NCBI GenBank assembly: GCA_947579665.1
Contig: OX388347.1
Coordinates: forward strand, 38,014,943-38,078,942
From: Sympetrum striolatum
Lineage: Eukaryota > Arthropoda > Insecta > Odonata > Libellulidae
Reading direction: 5' to 3'
Length of the DNA: 64,000 bases
Every line of letters starts with the position of its first letter. The stretch's first letter is position 1. This document shows positions 1-11,690 of this stretch, piece by piece. The translations under genes were made by a program, and so were the position numbers. The notes beneath the pieces were generated by a model. That model had not been told where the DNA came from, made no database searches, and saw only the letters and a list, made by a program, of their open reading frames with translations.

Positions 1-2399
1 ATATGTATTGCATATTTATATTTTTGATTTTTTAAATATTTTATTATTTTTCATTTATAAATGCTTATATTGTAAGAAGTTGTTTTTTCTTGCATTTATG
101 CATAGGAATCTTTTTTAAAATATTAATTGTCATATATGTTAACTTCATATATAACATATATGTCGCCACTTGTCCTCACGAGTAACTGCATATCATTAAA
201 CTATATTGTATAATAATATTAATATGTAATACATGTATATGCCGTATAGCCTCAGATTCTCAGGGTATCTATTATGAACCGTGTGAACCACCATCCTGTG
301 GGTGATTAGGTGGAAAGACTGCGGGCCAACAGGAACTAATCAACTTAATTGCGTGCCTGATTTTTTTTATCCGGCGTTAGTAACCTAACCCTCCAATGAA
401 TCTTATTCCCGAAACCAGTCATCTCTTAGGAAAGGAGGTTAAAAGGCAATATTTATCTATCGAAATGTTACCGGATGTCCAAAAAAAACCTCCCTTCCGT
501 ATTTCTCTGCGAAAGGACGCCCACTCGAACTTCCGTGGCCCTTACCTAAATTCGCGGGTTTCCTTGTTTTTCTGCTCGTCCGAGAGTTTGTTTCTTCAGG
601 GATTCCAGCTTCCGGAGCAGTGGGCAGGACGAGAGAAAAATCGCTGGCACGATCACACCGTTGGCTTTAAGAAGCGCTTCGCTCGTAAAAGTGTCCCACT
701 CTCGTGAAATACCGTCCGGGCAGCGCACGATTATACGGAGCAAAAATCTTAAATACGTCAACTTTACCGTAGAATCAGTGTTATATCTGATATTCCTATC
801 CATATATCATACTCACTAACGCCCACCGTTTACAAGTAGGTCAGCATCGCCATCTTTGAACAACTGAAATAATTCAGGATGAGGTCATTTCGGGATGCCG
901 TTTTTTAAGCCAACCTCCATGGCCCGTGGCTTATTAATTGGACTTTCTTTACACTTTTACAGACGTACTCTGCACTCCTATTAACAGAATGCTTGGAACT
1001 GAATTTTGTGCGTTTAATAAGCAATTTTCAGGCTATAGATCCCAACGATGCCTGTACAGTGCGTTCGTACAGCGAAAACCAACATTTACTTCCAGCTATC
1101 CGCTATGATCTTCCGTAAAATGATGCCCATTTGTGTATCTTTAATCAATTTCCTATGATTGATTTCCCAAGTGTCCAATTACAAGTGCAAAAGGACGATT
1201 CGTTGATTGTTAAACGTTATGTCGTTTTATCTTCAATGTTTTTGTATACATACGATGAAGAGTAATCTAAACATACGGAAACACGTCTCATTCTCGCGGT
1301 AGATGTTCAGATGGTTAAGTTTTCTTCCGAAATATCGTTATTACATCTTTAAGAAACAATCTCCAAATCCTATTGGTAGTTAACGTAGAGTAAACCTCAT
1401 ATTGGAATCGAACATTATTGACGTATTTAATTTTACCTTCGTGAGAGCCTGTCTTTCATCTCATTAACACTGAGTGAATTCCGTGCCATTTGGAATGCCC
1501 TCTTATAGATTTGAACTTTCTCTTGATAGTTAACGGTAGGAAAATTGCCGTATTGGACTGGGTTAGTATAAAATGCTTTCATTGAATTTCCCCGGCTATT
1601 TGTGATTTTTAATTTTCTTTTACATATAATAACAGGTATTATAATAAAACTTCCGTTCATTACCTATTGAATAATCATCCAACCAACGTCTTAAAAAGTA
1701 CATAGTTTGCAACTTTGAGCTACCTAAACTTAATTAATATTAACTTCTGAAAATTTAATATCTTCGATGGTTAAAAAAATGCCTGTCGACGAAAATATAT
1801 TTTGCTTTCATTTAAAAAACAGATATTTCTCTTATATAATACCGAATTATAATGTTGGCAGTTTATAGGCGTATTGTATCTTGTTATATTATTGCAAAAA
1901 ATTTAACTTTTTTATGGATGTACATTTATTGGAAGACTTGTACCTTCTCCCAAGTTCGCTTGACTAATTCTCTGTCATTCTTTTCTTTTTAGGCGGATGT
2001 GGGCATGTAGATTTTTGATATTGACTTTTATCCAGTGTTGCCGATATCGATTTACAGCCATTCGGTGAAGCTTCCCTATGATAAGTAAGTACACACGAAT
2101 AATTTAGAATACGATTATCTTATCACGTGCTTCGGAGTTTTAGATTAGGCAGAAGGATCCTATAAAATTATAAAAACAAGTTGTAATAATTTTCTGTACC
2201 ATTACCTTTATGCATCCACATTTGTGTGCTTCTCTTCTAGCATTGATAGCGAAAGTGACGTATTTAAATTGACTTCTATGGATAGATAATGACTATAATC
2301 ACCAATAAATGAGTAATGCGTACGGTCAACACACATTTCCCTTAGCTTCATGACTGAAGACGCCCTCGCGCGCATACAATGAGAAATGTCTTGACCTTA
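1..2399. other. AT-rich non-coding stretch
   Basis: I see no gene or recognisable repeat here. The DNA is AT-rich with many stops in all frames. The only compositional change is a GC- and CpG-richer patch at about 440-760, open on both strands for about 85-103 codons. The minus frame over 546-803 and the plus frame over 396-707 match no family I recognise and look like consequences of composition. The block could contain a conserved non-coding element, but nothing in the sequence shows that directly. Confidence 0.6.
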
Positions 2400-2905
2400 G
2401 GAGTGTCATCTCGAAAGTCTTCGAACCATTTGAGACAAGATTTTCTTCTTCTTTCTTTCCTTCTTGAACTTCTCCGGCGAGATTTTATCCCACTTCGTTT
2501 TCCAAAGCTCTTACACTTCTAATTGGTTGTCTGAGAAGAGTAGGGTCCCACCTTTTACTCACTCCGAAAAATCTCTTCTTCATTTCTGCCATCATCCCCT
2601 CCTCCCCAAGGATTCTCTTCTCCCGTCCCCTTTGAGGACCCCAGAAGTGGAGGAACACCCTTCACTTGAATGATTTCATTTCACACTCTGAATTTCTTTT
2701 CCTACCTTATAAAACCCTGAGTTTTTCTGATTCTCTATCCTTTGACCCAGTCGCTCTTTCGTATCTTTCCGACATTTCTCTTTTCTGCTCCTTTCAACCT
2801 TTTCGTTCTCGTTTAGCTGTGCACTCTACGTCAAGGTCGGTGAAATACAGTTCAGGGCGTACTCAGAGAGCTACTACTTCCTATGCATCAATGTCATGAT
2901 CAAAA
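2400..2905. other. pyrimidine-skewed block
   Basis: The plus strand is strongly C+T-rich, with long runs of tct, ctt and ccc. Open frames of 69 and 77 codons here follow from the scarcity of purines, since every stop codon needs at least one. No protein family is recognised. Similar blocks recur at 7880-8215, 9590-10075, 15770-16100, 17640-17770, 19360-19450 and 62585-63110. Confidence 0.5.
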
Positions 2906-5900
2906 GTAATCAAATCTTGCTAAAGTTACTTGCGTGTCCTACGGATGGTTTTTATTTGTACAACTATAGAGACCACGAAATGCCTCTATCGTTGGTAAAT
3001 TTCTTTGTAGTTATTCCTACACTTCAACGCATTAAAATACCTCAATCGTGTTCATGATGATATATATTTAGATATTCATGTTAAATCAGCTAAGATTACA
3101 GCCCTATTTTTGCTTCATAAGTATCGATAATTATCTGTATAACTGAAATCGGCAGAAATATCTTGAAATAGGCTGTTCCCACATAGCTAATCGTATTGAA
3201 TGGTTTATTTTATTCGCAACCAATTTTGAGTATCTCCTATAAATTTTCAATGTAAGATTCTAAATTACAGTATTACTCATCAGAGTCTAGAAAAACATCT
3301 AGGCCAATTTAGCTGATGAAACTATATCAGGCTATAAAAATTATAAAGATCGATCTTAGGAACCGATTGCTTTTCAGGAATCTTCAATGGGAAAAAGTCC
3401 TTCTTGCGGTCAAAATCATATCTTCTCTTTCCTATTAATTCCAATTAGTTCTCGTCCATAAGATGACTTTATTGTTTATTGATTTTAGATAGGGGTTATT
3501 TCTTCCATCGAGCCAACAACTTGGTGTGTCTTGTTTAATTTCAATTGATTTATACTCATGAAACTAGTGGTACATTTTAAATTTCTTACTGTAATTTTCA
3601 CAGAAATCTTTCAGTTGATGTTCTGCGAGAAATTTAGATTTCAGTTTTCAATGTAGAAAAGAAAAATAAAGCAAAGTTTTTCAAAACGTCATTTCTACTT
3701 GAAAGTAATAAAGGATGACTAAAAACACAGATGCAACGACTACGGAGTTAACTCTACTCGAGGGTAATATTGTTGATTGGTTGAGAGATTGCCATCATTA
3801 ATTATGGCCTACTTATCAATACATTTAAAAAATCAAAAATAGTTATTACTAAGATCTTTTCTTAGCTAAGGAGTAAATTTTTATTCAGAGCTTTATCATT
3901 CCGCTTACTCTGGTAAACGTAAAAATATTTTGGAATTACTGTAGATCATGAAATACCAAATTGTTTAATACTTTCTTATGATTCTTCGGACTTTAATGCG
4001 AACTGAAGGGGTCCTTCAACTTAACTCAAACTCTAATCATTGTATCCTTTCATCTTGTAAATCAATTTAGAATCCAATCAGATGAAAAATGCGTTTTTGT
4101 AAAATCTAGGGTATTTCGGGGAAATTTTCTTCAATAATAATAGTAGAAATTCTAAATCAAAGCTTGTGAAATAGTAACGAGGTTTTATCGGAAAATTATA
4201 TTTTGTGACGATTATAAAACTAATTTCCTTTATTTTATCCTTCTAAACGCAACGTCATTCGTAGAAAATATTCTCTTCTTTAGAATGAGAATGCAAAAAA
4301 ATCTCGTGATCTTTCGTCATGCATCGCCTCATCTTTCTTTTAGTACCTCTGCTGGACGTTTTCTCAAAAACAAGACTGATTCGGCAAAGTAGTAATTCTG
4401 TCGTCGCTGGATCGTTTTGTTTGTCTCTGGGCATGCGTTACTATCTCATCGCAACTCCTTCGTACGCAGTGGGAATCACATTTTCTCGGGACTTATTTCT
4501 GGCATAAAGTCGCTGCAGTTGTACTCCCTTCGCCCGTTACATTTTTTTTACAGCCAGGAGTTTCGTTTTGGGCTATCAAGAATAGGGAGAAGCCACGGAA
4601 CGTAAATAACAAAATAAATGCGAAATCCGCAGCGATGGTTGCGACGGCACGTTTTGAAGATTTAAGCGTGTCTCTCGGTCCCAATTCGTGGTCCAAAGAG
4701 AAGGTCCGGAACCAGAGGATGGTTAGTCATGCGTGTGATCTGTAAATGGAGGGGTTATTTCATGAACAACGCTTAATTATTACATCAGTAACATTATTGA
4801 ATGTTAAACTCCGATACTCCGATGAAAGGTACCTTTTTAAGATTTTCTTTGAGAGTAAAGTTTGAAGGATACGTATTAAACGTAAAAATATTATTACTAA
4901 AAACTATTATTAAAACTACTAACTACTAACTATAACCACTAACTTTCGAGCTTCTTTTCTGGTTGAAAAATCGTTATAAAACAGGATAGGGTTTTATTTA
5001 TTTACATGACGCTTTACTATTTGTATTTAGGAAATTAACAGGGCTTTTTTATTTCGAACTAAGCGCTGTAGAAGAAATGGGATTTTTTTATTTGCCATAC
5101 ATGAAGATTAAGTTCGTGAACTGTTACTCTCTATGAAGGGTGCATTCTCCTCATATTTTTATCGGCTTGATGGATTATCTTCTATCGATAAAATATCGAT
5201 TTTCTTTAGTTATTTCTTTTTGGTCTTCTTCACTCTGAATTGAATTTTACCAGATAGACAATAAAGAACTGTTTCACAGAATTGAAGAGAGGCTGTCTCA
5301 GAGAACCATTTCTCCATGAGGACAATTATTTGAGCACTCGATGTGAATATAGATAACTTAAGGAAATTCTACCTTATAAGCGTTTATCTGAGCGGTATTT
5401 TTACCATTTGTTGCGAGCTATAGGGACTATACGACTTTTTTCTATCGGTTGTCTAAAGTTCTGAGTTTTATTCATTTTCTTGGACATTTATAATAGATAT
5501 ATTGTTAGCTTGTCGAATATTTTAACTATATTTTGTACATTGGATTATAATGGATTTTTTAAAATTAATTAAGTACCTACGAAACTTTGCCCTTAACATA
5601 ATAACGCCGCTCGAGTCAAAATATAGAATTCACATTTAGAATAATTTTCGCTGTACGCGTTTATTTCATGCTTTATTAAGAGTATTTGAGCATGTTCTTA
5701 ATCAAAACTGGATTTCCAGATCATGGTCGTCCAACTTTCTCAGCCGGGAGATCGCTTTATAAATTGCATAAATTACTGGAGCCAGCTAAGTTCCAAATCC
5801 CGATTTGCTACGAGTGTTCCGTATACTTGCAGAACTGTACTGACAAACTTCTTCCCATTATTTATAAAAAATAAATTTCCTAAAGTTTCATTCCCCAAAC

Positions 5901-5959
5901 AGTGTACCAGAACCTATCTTAACTAGATAGTCAATTCGCTAATGATAATCTAAACATAA
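2906..5959. other. AT-rich non-coding stretch
   Basis: No gene, RNA or mobile-element signature was found. A GC-richer patch at about 4320-4700 has short overlapping open frames on both strands (60-67 codons) that resemble nothing I know. A low-complexity ACTA-type run lies near 4890-4945. The rest is ordinary AT-rich DNA. Confidence 0.55.
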
Positions 5960-6480
5960 GTAGCTCTGATAAGGTTTGGAAAGGGATAGCTTTGGTTAAA
6001 ACATTCGCGAATCGGAGGAAGCTGATGATAGCTGATGAAGCCTCGATAAAGAAAAATATTGGAAATATTCTTGGTGTAGAGCGTTTTGCTGTATTAGTGT
6101 AAAACCTGTACCTCAAGCAAATAGGATATCATAAGATTGAAGATGTTGGAGATGCAGGTGTGGCATAGAATGAAAAGAGTGAGTTGGGTTGATAGAAAAA
6201 CAAACACGGAGGTACTAGAGATGGTTGGGGAGAAGTGGGTTTTAATTGAAGTAATTAAGCGTTGACAGAGGAAATGAGTGGGGAAAATATTGAGAGGAGA
6301 AGGACTGGTAAAGAAACTAATTTAGGGTAGAATACTAGGGAAAAGATAGAGGAGAAGATAAAGACAAAAGATGTTAGACGACTTAAAGGGTGGGGCAAGC
6401 TAACAAGAAACGGAAAAAATGGAATTGAAAAGGGAATATTGAGGAACGTGAACTTACCGAATGGTATGTTCATCATTCTT
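5960..6480 (+). mobile_element. non-LTR retrotransposon remnant, RTE-like ORF2 C-terminus
   Basis: This is the decayed C-terminal part of a LINE reverse-transcriptase polyprotein. From 5986 one frame reads IALVKTFANRRKL, like the region before the conserved Y-G-x-E-T-W motif. A +1 shift near 6075 leads to a second frame, 6080-6388, containing SVLLY, an altered ETWT block (CKTCTSS), RVSWVDRKTNTEVL, EKWVLIEVIKR and QKMLDDLK. RTE/BovB-type elements carry a similar series, roughly ISWxDRxTNxEVLxR followed by IKRRQ and a GHxLRG-like block. The second frame has seven in-frame stops, so it is long dead. The 5' part is missing; a short 3' UTR-like tail reaches about 6480. I infer the RTE clade from motif order. 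Confidence 0.8.
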
Positions 6481-7410
6481 ATTTATGTAGATCTAAATAT
6501 AACTTTTACGAAAACTTGTTTATATAGGTCTAAATATACCTTTAAAACTATATCAGGAACTGATAATATATCTTAGATTCGTAAGGAATTTAATGCGAAA
6601 AAATATTTTCTCAGGGGAAAAAAAACTTAATTCGGCAGTTGTGTAAGGTTCTCGGTAAGTGATACATTTTACATGGTTACAAATATCTGAGATTGGGTTT
6701 AACAGTTAAATTTAAAAAAATTGCTTACTAAACAATGATTTTGTTTTTGTTTTCAAATTAATCATCGTTTTTCACACTTTCAAAGTAATGGCATGCCAAT
6801 TTGAAATCCCCTCTGGGTCGTCGTTTTTGTGAAACCATTTTTAGATAGTACTTGAGGACACCTTGTATCACCGCTAGATAGTACTTTGTTACAAATGAGT
6901 TGGAGGAAAATAATTCTATTTTTTTAAGTATAGAATAGCACAGAATACAGAGCTCATAATTATTTAATCTGCAATTATATGATAATGCTTAGCTGTTAAT
7001 CTCATTAGTATGCAGTCAAAGGATAAAATGAAAAGTGTTCACTTATTGGTATAACTGTGAAACACATCATTCTTGTACTAAAAATGCCTTTTTAGTGTAA
7101 ATGCTAAGTTTAACTCTCAATCAGGTAGAATCATAAGTTCATAACACTTAATACCACATATTTGTATTTTCGTTTTTTTTATTTTTGGCTTTTTCAATCA
7201 TTTCTGTTGGGAAATAAAAGGAATCTGTCATGGCTAAATATGCCTGCATTAAAAAATCGTTCTTTTGACTTCACAACTCAGTAAGTAAAGTTTTGCTTGG
7301 GGAAATTTTTCGAATAATTTTAAATTGTATTTCCTTGTACACAAAAGTTTTGTAAAATCAATGTCTCCTACGTAACACCATAGTATAAAGAGGTAGTAAG
7401 ATATTTCTAT
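6481..7410. other. AT-rich non-coding stretch
   Basis: No coding or repeat signature was recognised. It separates the LINE remnant from the palindrome that starts at 7411. Confidence 0.55.
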
Positions 7411-7475
7411 GATGAAAATAACAAAATTTGTACTTTTTCCACAGTATTTATTATAAACAATAAATGGAAACAAGA

Positions 7476-7511
7476 CACGGCTAGTTTCAGAGATTGATCT
7501 CTATCATCAAG
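7476..7511 (-). ncRNA. hammerhead-like motif copy (minus arm)
   Basis: Read on the minus strand the order is TTGATGA, extra T, stem AGAGA with loop TCAA and TCTCT, then GAA and ACTAGC, C. The stem is perfectly paired. The first core base, C in a canonical hammerhead, is T here, and the six-base stem III is only partly self-complementary. It is probably a decayed copy. Confidence 0.4.
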
Positions 7512-7512
7512 A

Positions 7513-7548
7513 CTTGATGATGGAGATTGATCTTTGAAACTAGCCGTG
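7513..7548 (+). ncRNA. hammerhead-like motif copy (plus arm)
   Basis: The order is TTGATGA, extra T, stem GGAGA with loop TTGA and TCTTT, then GAA, ACTAGC, C. Relative to the minus-arm copy the stem has changed at two positions but still pairs through G-U. The core has T in place of the first C. Confidence 0.4.
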
Positions 7549-7612
7549 TCTTGTTTCTATTTATTGTTTATAATAAATACTGTGGAAAGAATACAAATTT
7601 TGTTATTTTCAT

Positions 7613-8452
7613 CATGACGTATTTCCACAAGACGTCGCCTGAGACTGTTGATTTTATTTCCATGATGTTATTAGTGGCAAGATTTATTTCAAAAATGTTA
7701 ATTTAAAATTATTTAGTCAATAATTGCGTTTAAAAATGACAACATAGTAATTTTAGGGCAAAAAATGAGACATCCTGTGCTTTTCTAGGACCCAAATACT
7801 AAATCCACAAAAAGATAGAAAACTAGATAACTTTTCATGTAGAAATCTCCTTGTGTTTCCCTCTACGTCACCCATCAGAACGGTATTTTTGCCATTCTGA
7901 AAAGCCTTCTATCCGGAGGAATCTCCCTTGGTTTTCCTGGCACTGCTTAAAAACGAAATAAAGACGGGACGGGCATTCATCCATCCTTCTGCCCTGTCAA
8001 ACGGACTGCCTTTGCTTGCAACGAACTGCTGCTCTGAAATTCTCCGGCCAACCCTATCCTCCACTCCCGCTACTTTCTACCCTCATCTTAATTCATTTGA
8101 GACCGTGCTCCCTCGAATCTTTTCTTCGCTTATCAATCTTCTTTCATGCCATCCCCTTTAATGCCGTTGCGAAATCGTTCCCCTTTTCTGCTTCTCTATA
8201 GCGCTAGAAACAGGCGTCCGGTTCACTTCTGATGTGGCCTTCTCTGTATCGCAATGATATTTGCGTTCCCGTTATTATTCTGTTCCTGATGGTTATCAGA
8301 ATGTTTGGCTCTCTACTTCTATATAATACGGGATAATGGTAATTGAAAGCTTACGACAATGTAGCTTGTGATGCGACGAATAGTCACAGCTTCATGTAAC
8401 CCTTCCGAATGCGATGTGAATGGATTATTATTAGAAAAACATAAACTTCAAA
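7613..8452. other. non-coding stretch with pyrimidine-rich part
   Basis: Nothing gene-like is seen. 7880-8215 is C+T-rich and GC-richer than its surroundings and has overlapping open frames of 60-77 codons that I attribute to composition. Confidence 0.5.
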
Positions 8453-8566
8453 TAATATCGTAAGATATAATCAATATTAGAAGCGGTTACTTGGTGGAAT
8501 TCCATATCAATGGAAAAAGGAAAAACTCACTTTGTAAAATTCCATAAAAAATTTTATTTCTCTACT

Positions 8567-8600
8567 GCGACATGTTTCAACTCACAGAGTTATCATCAGG
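8567..8600 (-). ncRNA. hammerhead-like motif, intact core
   Basis: Read on the minus strand: CTGATGA, extra T, AACTC loop TGT GAGTT, GAA, ACATGT, C. The core matches the hammerhead consensus CUGANGA/GAA, stem II is five Watson-Crick pairs, and stem III is the perfect palindrome ACATGT. Four bases upstream (TTGC) can pair with GCAG after the cleavage-position C as a short stem I. The single extra T between CTGATGA and stem II departs from the canonical fold. Confidence 0.5.
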
Positions 8601-8670
8601 CAAAGGACATTACAATAATGATGTATTGATTATGATGAATGATTATTCTTGTAATGTTTTGTGATCTTTG

Positions 8671-8690
8671 CCTGATGTGAAACATGTCGT
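8671..8690 (+). ncRNA. hammerhead-like motif, stem II deleted
   Basis: The sequence runs CCTGATG directly into TGAAACATGTC. It is the partner copy in the right arm but lacks stem II, so it cannot form the same fold. It is useful as evidence of decay. Confidence 0.4.
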
Positions 8691-8760
8691 AGAAGAGAAA
8701 TAAAAATTTTTGTGGAATTTTACAAAATGAGTTTTTCCTTTTTCCATTAATATCGTAAGA

Positions 8761-9589
8761 AATTATGTAGTATATATAACTTCTGCAGAAATAGAAGTAA
8801 ACCGTTAGTTGAACTGTAAAGGATTTATGTAGTGGCGTTGTATAACTATGTAGGCCTATTTTCCAGGTCATAATGGTTGTTAAAGTTTTGGCAACATAAG
8901 ACCTAGAGGAGAAGCGTTTATTAAATACTAGACTAAGAGGCGGAGAGTTTATTAAATACTTATTGAAGAGTGATTAGTGAGTGATAGAAGAATTCTATGA
9001 CATTTTCTAGAAAGCAGTACATGTGTATTCCAGCGTTACATTAAAGTTTCTTACAGTTTGGCTTTGTCATTAATTTTTCTGGACATATAATAACAGAACA
9101 CCTTCATTTTATAATGTAAATGATATTATTTTGATCTTTAGCTTATTTAGGGGGATCATTTTTCTTCTGCTTCACTTATCACAACACACTTTCAATATTG
9201 CTGCGTATATACTGTAGTTAATGCACTTAAGAATAAATACTTACCATATTTCCTAATTTCTACGTAAATGATATCAAACATAAATTTCAATTCACGAATA
9301 GTACGTTGAAGGTTTCTTTTATTAAGCAAATACATTTCTAAAAATGGTCTCCCTGCCTAATTGAAACAAAATAACTTAAAAAGATAATAATTGTGATTTT
9401 ACTGATATCATAATATGATATCATACATAAAATCAATTTGGGAATGAAGTATTAAATGTTCTGGTAATAATACATAGGGCAAAATTCATTCGAAATATTT
9501 CGAGCTTTGGTAAAGAATAATTTATGAAATAACACTTTTACTAAAGTTAACTATCACAAGTCTCAAGTAAATATATCTGCTGATGAAGT
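8761..9589. other. AT-rich non-coding stretch
   Basis: No gene was recognised. A perfect 9-bp hairpin, tgatatcat with loop aat and atgatatca, lies at 9403-9423. Its function, if any, is unknown. Confidence 0.55.
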
Positions 9590-10075
9590 ATTTGTTTTCG
9601 CCCTCTACTTCATCCTTTCGAATTTCTACCAGCGTTGGTGATATTTCCTCCTATTCCTCCCCATACTTCTTCCTGCTTACGTCTTTTCTATATCCCCCGT
9701 TGCCCACGCCTTTTCCCGTCTCAGGCATTTCCCCCGCCGGCCCCACCCTCTCGAGTTCCTCCATTCTCTGAGTTTCCGCCTCCGACTTCTCCCCTCCCAT
9801 CCTTGGAGACGCTAGGCCATCGTTCTTCATCCTGACAGCTGCCTCCCCCCAATCTCTCCCCCTCTCCCTATTCCCAATGCACCTCCAACCCATTCCTCCC
9901 ACAATCTCATAGAATCCTTTTTCTTCCTTCCCTATCTCTCCGCCGCCTTTTCTTTCCATCCCTTTCAGCTGCGGTTCTTCGGAATTTCGCTCTCTCCTTC
10001 GCCCGTCTTCTCTCTGATTCTGAGCGTTCTCGCTTCTTTGGACTTCACGAAAATTCATGCATTTCGCTCCTAGTC
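9590..10075. other. long pyrimidine-skewed tract
   Basis: The plus strand is strongly C+T-rich for almost 500 bp, the minus strand correspondingly A+G-rich. The 135-codon minus frame over 9651-10058 is rich in E, R, G and K, as any purine-rich strand would be. No domain is visible. Confidence 0.55.
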
Positions 10076-10642
10076 CCTTTCGCCTTTATTAATCTTTCCT
10101 TGTGAGGAAGTTTGCGAAAGTTTTTCGCGTTAACTTTTCTCTTGGTGCATGCCGGGTATTGCCTATTCAATTTTTAATTGGTCTCGGGCAGAAGCGTGCG
10201 ATGGGATTAGGTACGATCCATTTTTAATTAATTGGAATTTAATTCCGCGAATTTTGTTCCTATTTCGATTAATTTATAAGCACACGTGAGCATCAAAAGA
10301 GGAAAAACCGTCATAGTTTTCGGAAACGGTTTATTATTCAATACAAAGTAATTGTTGTCTGTTTCAGCTGCCTCAATCAGATTCATTGAATTTCATTCGC
10401 ATGGATACTGCAATCTGTATCGTCGATCTTTTATAACATTGTGGGGAATATCATACAAAATTAATGTCTATTCTAGACCTCGAAAATCCATATATGTGAC
10501 TCGTTAAGCTTCCAATGTAAGATATTACACGATATGATATGTTATCTCTTTAGTCAAAGATATTATTCAAAATCTAAATATTACTCTGAAGACTTAAAAT
10601 GTAACAAATGTCAACCTTTTTGCAAATAGCAACGATCGATTT
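10076..10642. other. non-coding stretch
   Basis: No gene or repeat signature was recognised up to the MITE that starts at 10645. Confidence 0.55.
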
Positions 10643-10644
10643 TA

Positions 10645-10721
10645 CAGTCCTGGCCAAAATTAACGCAGCACCGGCCGTAAGGATCGCTAGGGAGGTGCTG
10701 CGTTAATTTTGGCCAGTAGTG
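10645..10721 (+). mobile_element. 77-bp palindromic Tc1/mariner-type MITE, copy 1
   Basis: The element is bounded by TA at 10643-10644 and 10722-10723, the target site of Tc1/mariner transposases. The termini are inverted repeats of about 28 bp beginning CAGTCCTGGCCAAAATTAAC on the left; the right end has CACTACTGGCC on the opposite strand. The centre is GC-rich (ccggccgtaaggatcg). The element cannot encode protein and would depend on a transposase in trans. A near-identical copy in opposite orientation lies at 29833-29909. Confidence 0.85.
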
Positions 10722-10723
10722 TA

Positions 10724-11454
10724 CTTCTTCAATAACACATTTTCATGCGCAATTAAATAGGTATTTCATATAAGAGTACGGACTTGGAAAATCTGATTTT
10801 TGAAATTAAGGCAAGCCTAGTATTCGCTCTTCCCTTAAATCTTTCTTCGTAAATACTTCGAAAATTACTCGCATATGGACACAATATATGCGGGGAATTG
10901 CGATTATGAAAGGAACCTCAAGGTCCATTTGATTAATCATTACCGGACATTCATTCAGACTTTAATCAGATACACAGTTAGTTGCATAGCGATCCGATGA
11001 TGAAGGAAAATGAGTAAATTTATATAATAATATTTATGTATTTCACATGTACTTCGAAATATTCGTAATGATGATTCGAAAGAGAGCTTTTTCTAACTTC
11101 TCAAGGGGTATTCGTTTCTTCAATAGTGTCAATCTACAAGTCATCTATCACGCTGTCTGTCGTGCCCCCTAATGACTTTATCTTGCCTTTACCAATTTTT
11201 AAAGCAATAAAAACACCCAGAGTTCAAGACTATGTATCTTCTCAGCAAGCGCCTTCCATCTAATCTCATATCGTTCTGCTAAATCTTTATCTAAGTCTCC
11301 CTAAAAACAAATTCCACATCCTAAACTTTCCCCAGGTCATTAATTCTGTCATTACTTTCCGTTAGCATAATTCCCTCTTCTGTGTATGTTTTTCCCCGAA
11401 TTTCTCCACATCCACAGGGTCTCTATCGTACACTTAATTACAGCATCTAATTTA
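10724..11454. other. AT-rich non-coding stretch
   Basis: No gene or repeat signature was seen. The end becomes GC-richer and runs into the next island. Confidence 0.5.
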
Positions 11455-11690
11455 CGCCTCCCCCACTCGGACGTGGAGAAGGTGACGAGAGGTGCCACCG
11501 AAAGAAAGGAAAGCGAGAAATTCCGTTCGGGGAAACGAGATCTGAACGTTCGCCTTCGCGTTTTATTCTTTGCGAAAGTAACCTCGCACGCGCATGCAAT
11601 CTCCGAGAAAGGCGAGGTCTCTCCGACTGCTCGCGCGTTCTCTCCGTCAACTCATTTCTCTCTTGCCTTCTCTGTGTCATTACTACATTT
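11455..11690. other. GC- and CpG-richer island
   Basis: This block is markedly richer in G+C and CpG than its flanks (gttcgccttcgcg, cgcacgcgcatgc). It allows a 102-codon plus frame and most of a 152-codon minus frame (11447-11905). Neither contains a domain I recognise, and the minus frame is dominated by R, E and L as expected from base composition. Regulatory or promoter-associated DNA is possible but not shown. Confidence 0.45.

Larger units (their letters stand above)
7411..7612. repeat. about 100-bp-arm palindrome (foldback element)
   Basis: The two arms, 7411-7511 and 7513-7612, are near-perfect reverse complements around base 7512. Each arm carries one copy of a hammerhead-like motif near the centre (7476-7511 minus, 7513-7548 plus). 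Further out both have the flank tttccacagtat. Arm differences are few, so the palindrome is young or was homogenised. No clear target-site duplication is visible. It may be a foldback MITE or two head-to-head retroposon copies; the second fits the shared flank seen at 46223 and 47553. Confidence 0.8.
8453..8760. mobile_element. inverted-repeat insertion with 13-bp direct repeats
   Basis: The sequence taatatcgtaaga occurs at 8453-8465 and again at 8748-8760, as expected of a target-site duplication. Between them lie about 43 bp and then an inverted repeat, with arms at about 8509-8577 and 8680-8748 that differ at only a handful of positions. The left arm ends in an intact hammerhead-like motif (8567-8600, minus); the right carries a shortened one (8671-8690, plus). 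A 13-bp duplication is typical of target-primed retroposition and longer than for most DNA transposons. That the insert is a retroposon is an inference. Confidence 0.7.

Noticed and set aside
382..392. telomere-like cctaaccctcc
   Set aside because: A single unit, not a TTAGG/CCTAA array.
9403..9423. 9-bp hairpin as a possible miRNA precursor or terminator
   Set aside because: Far too short for a pre-miRNA, and no transcript context.
9651..10058. 135-codon minus-strand open frame
   Set aside because: It is explained by the pyrimidine-skewed tract; low-complexity E/R/G-rich protein without a domain.
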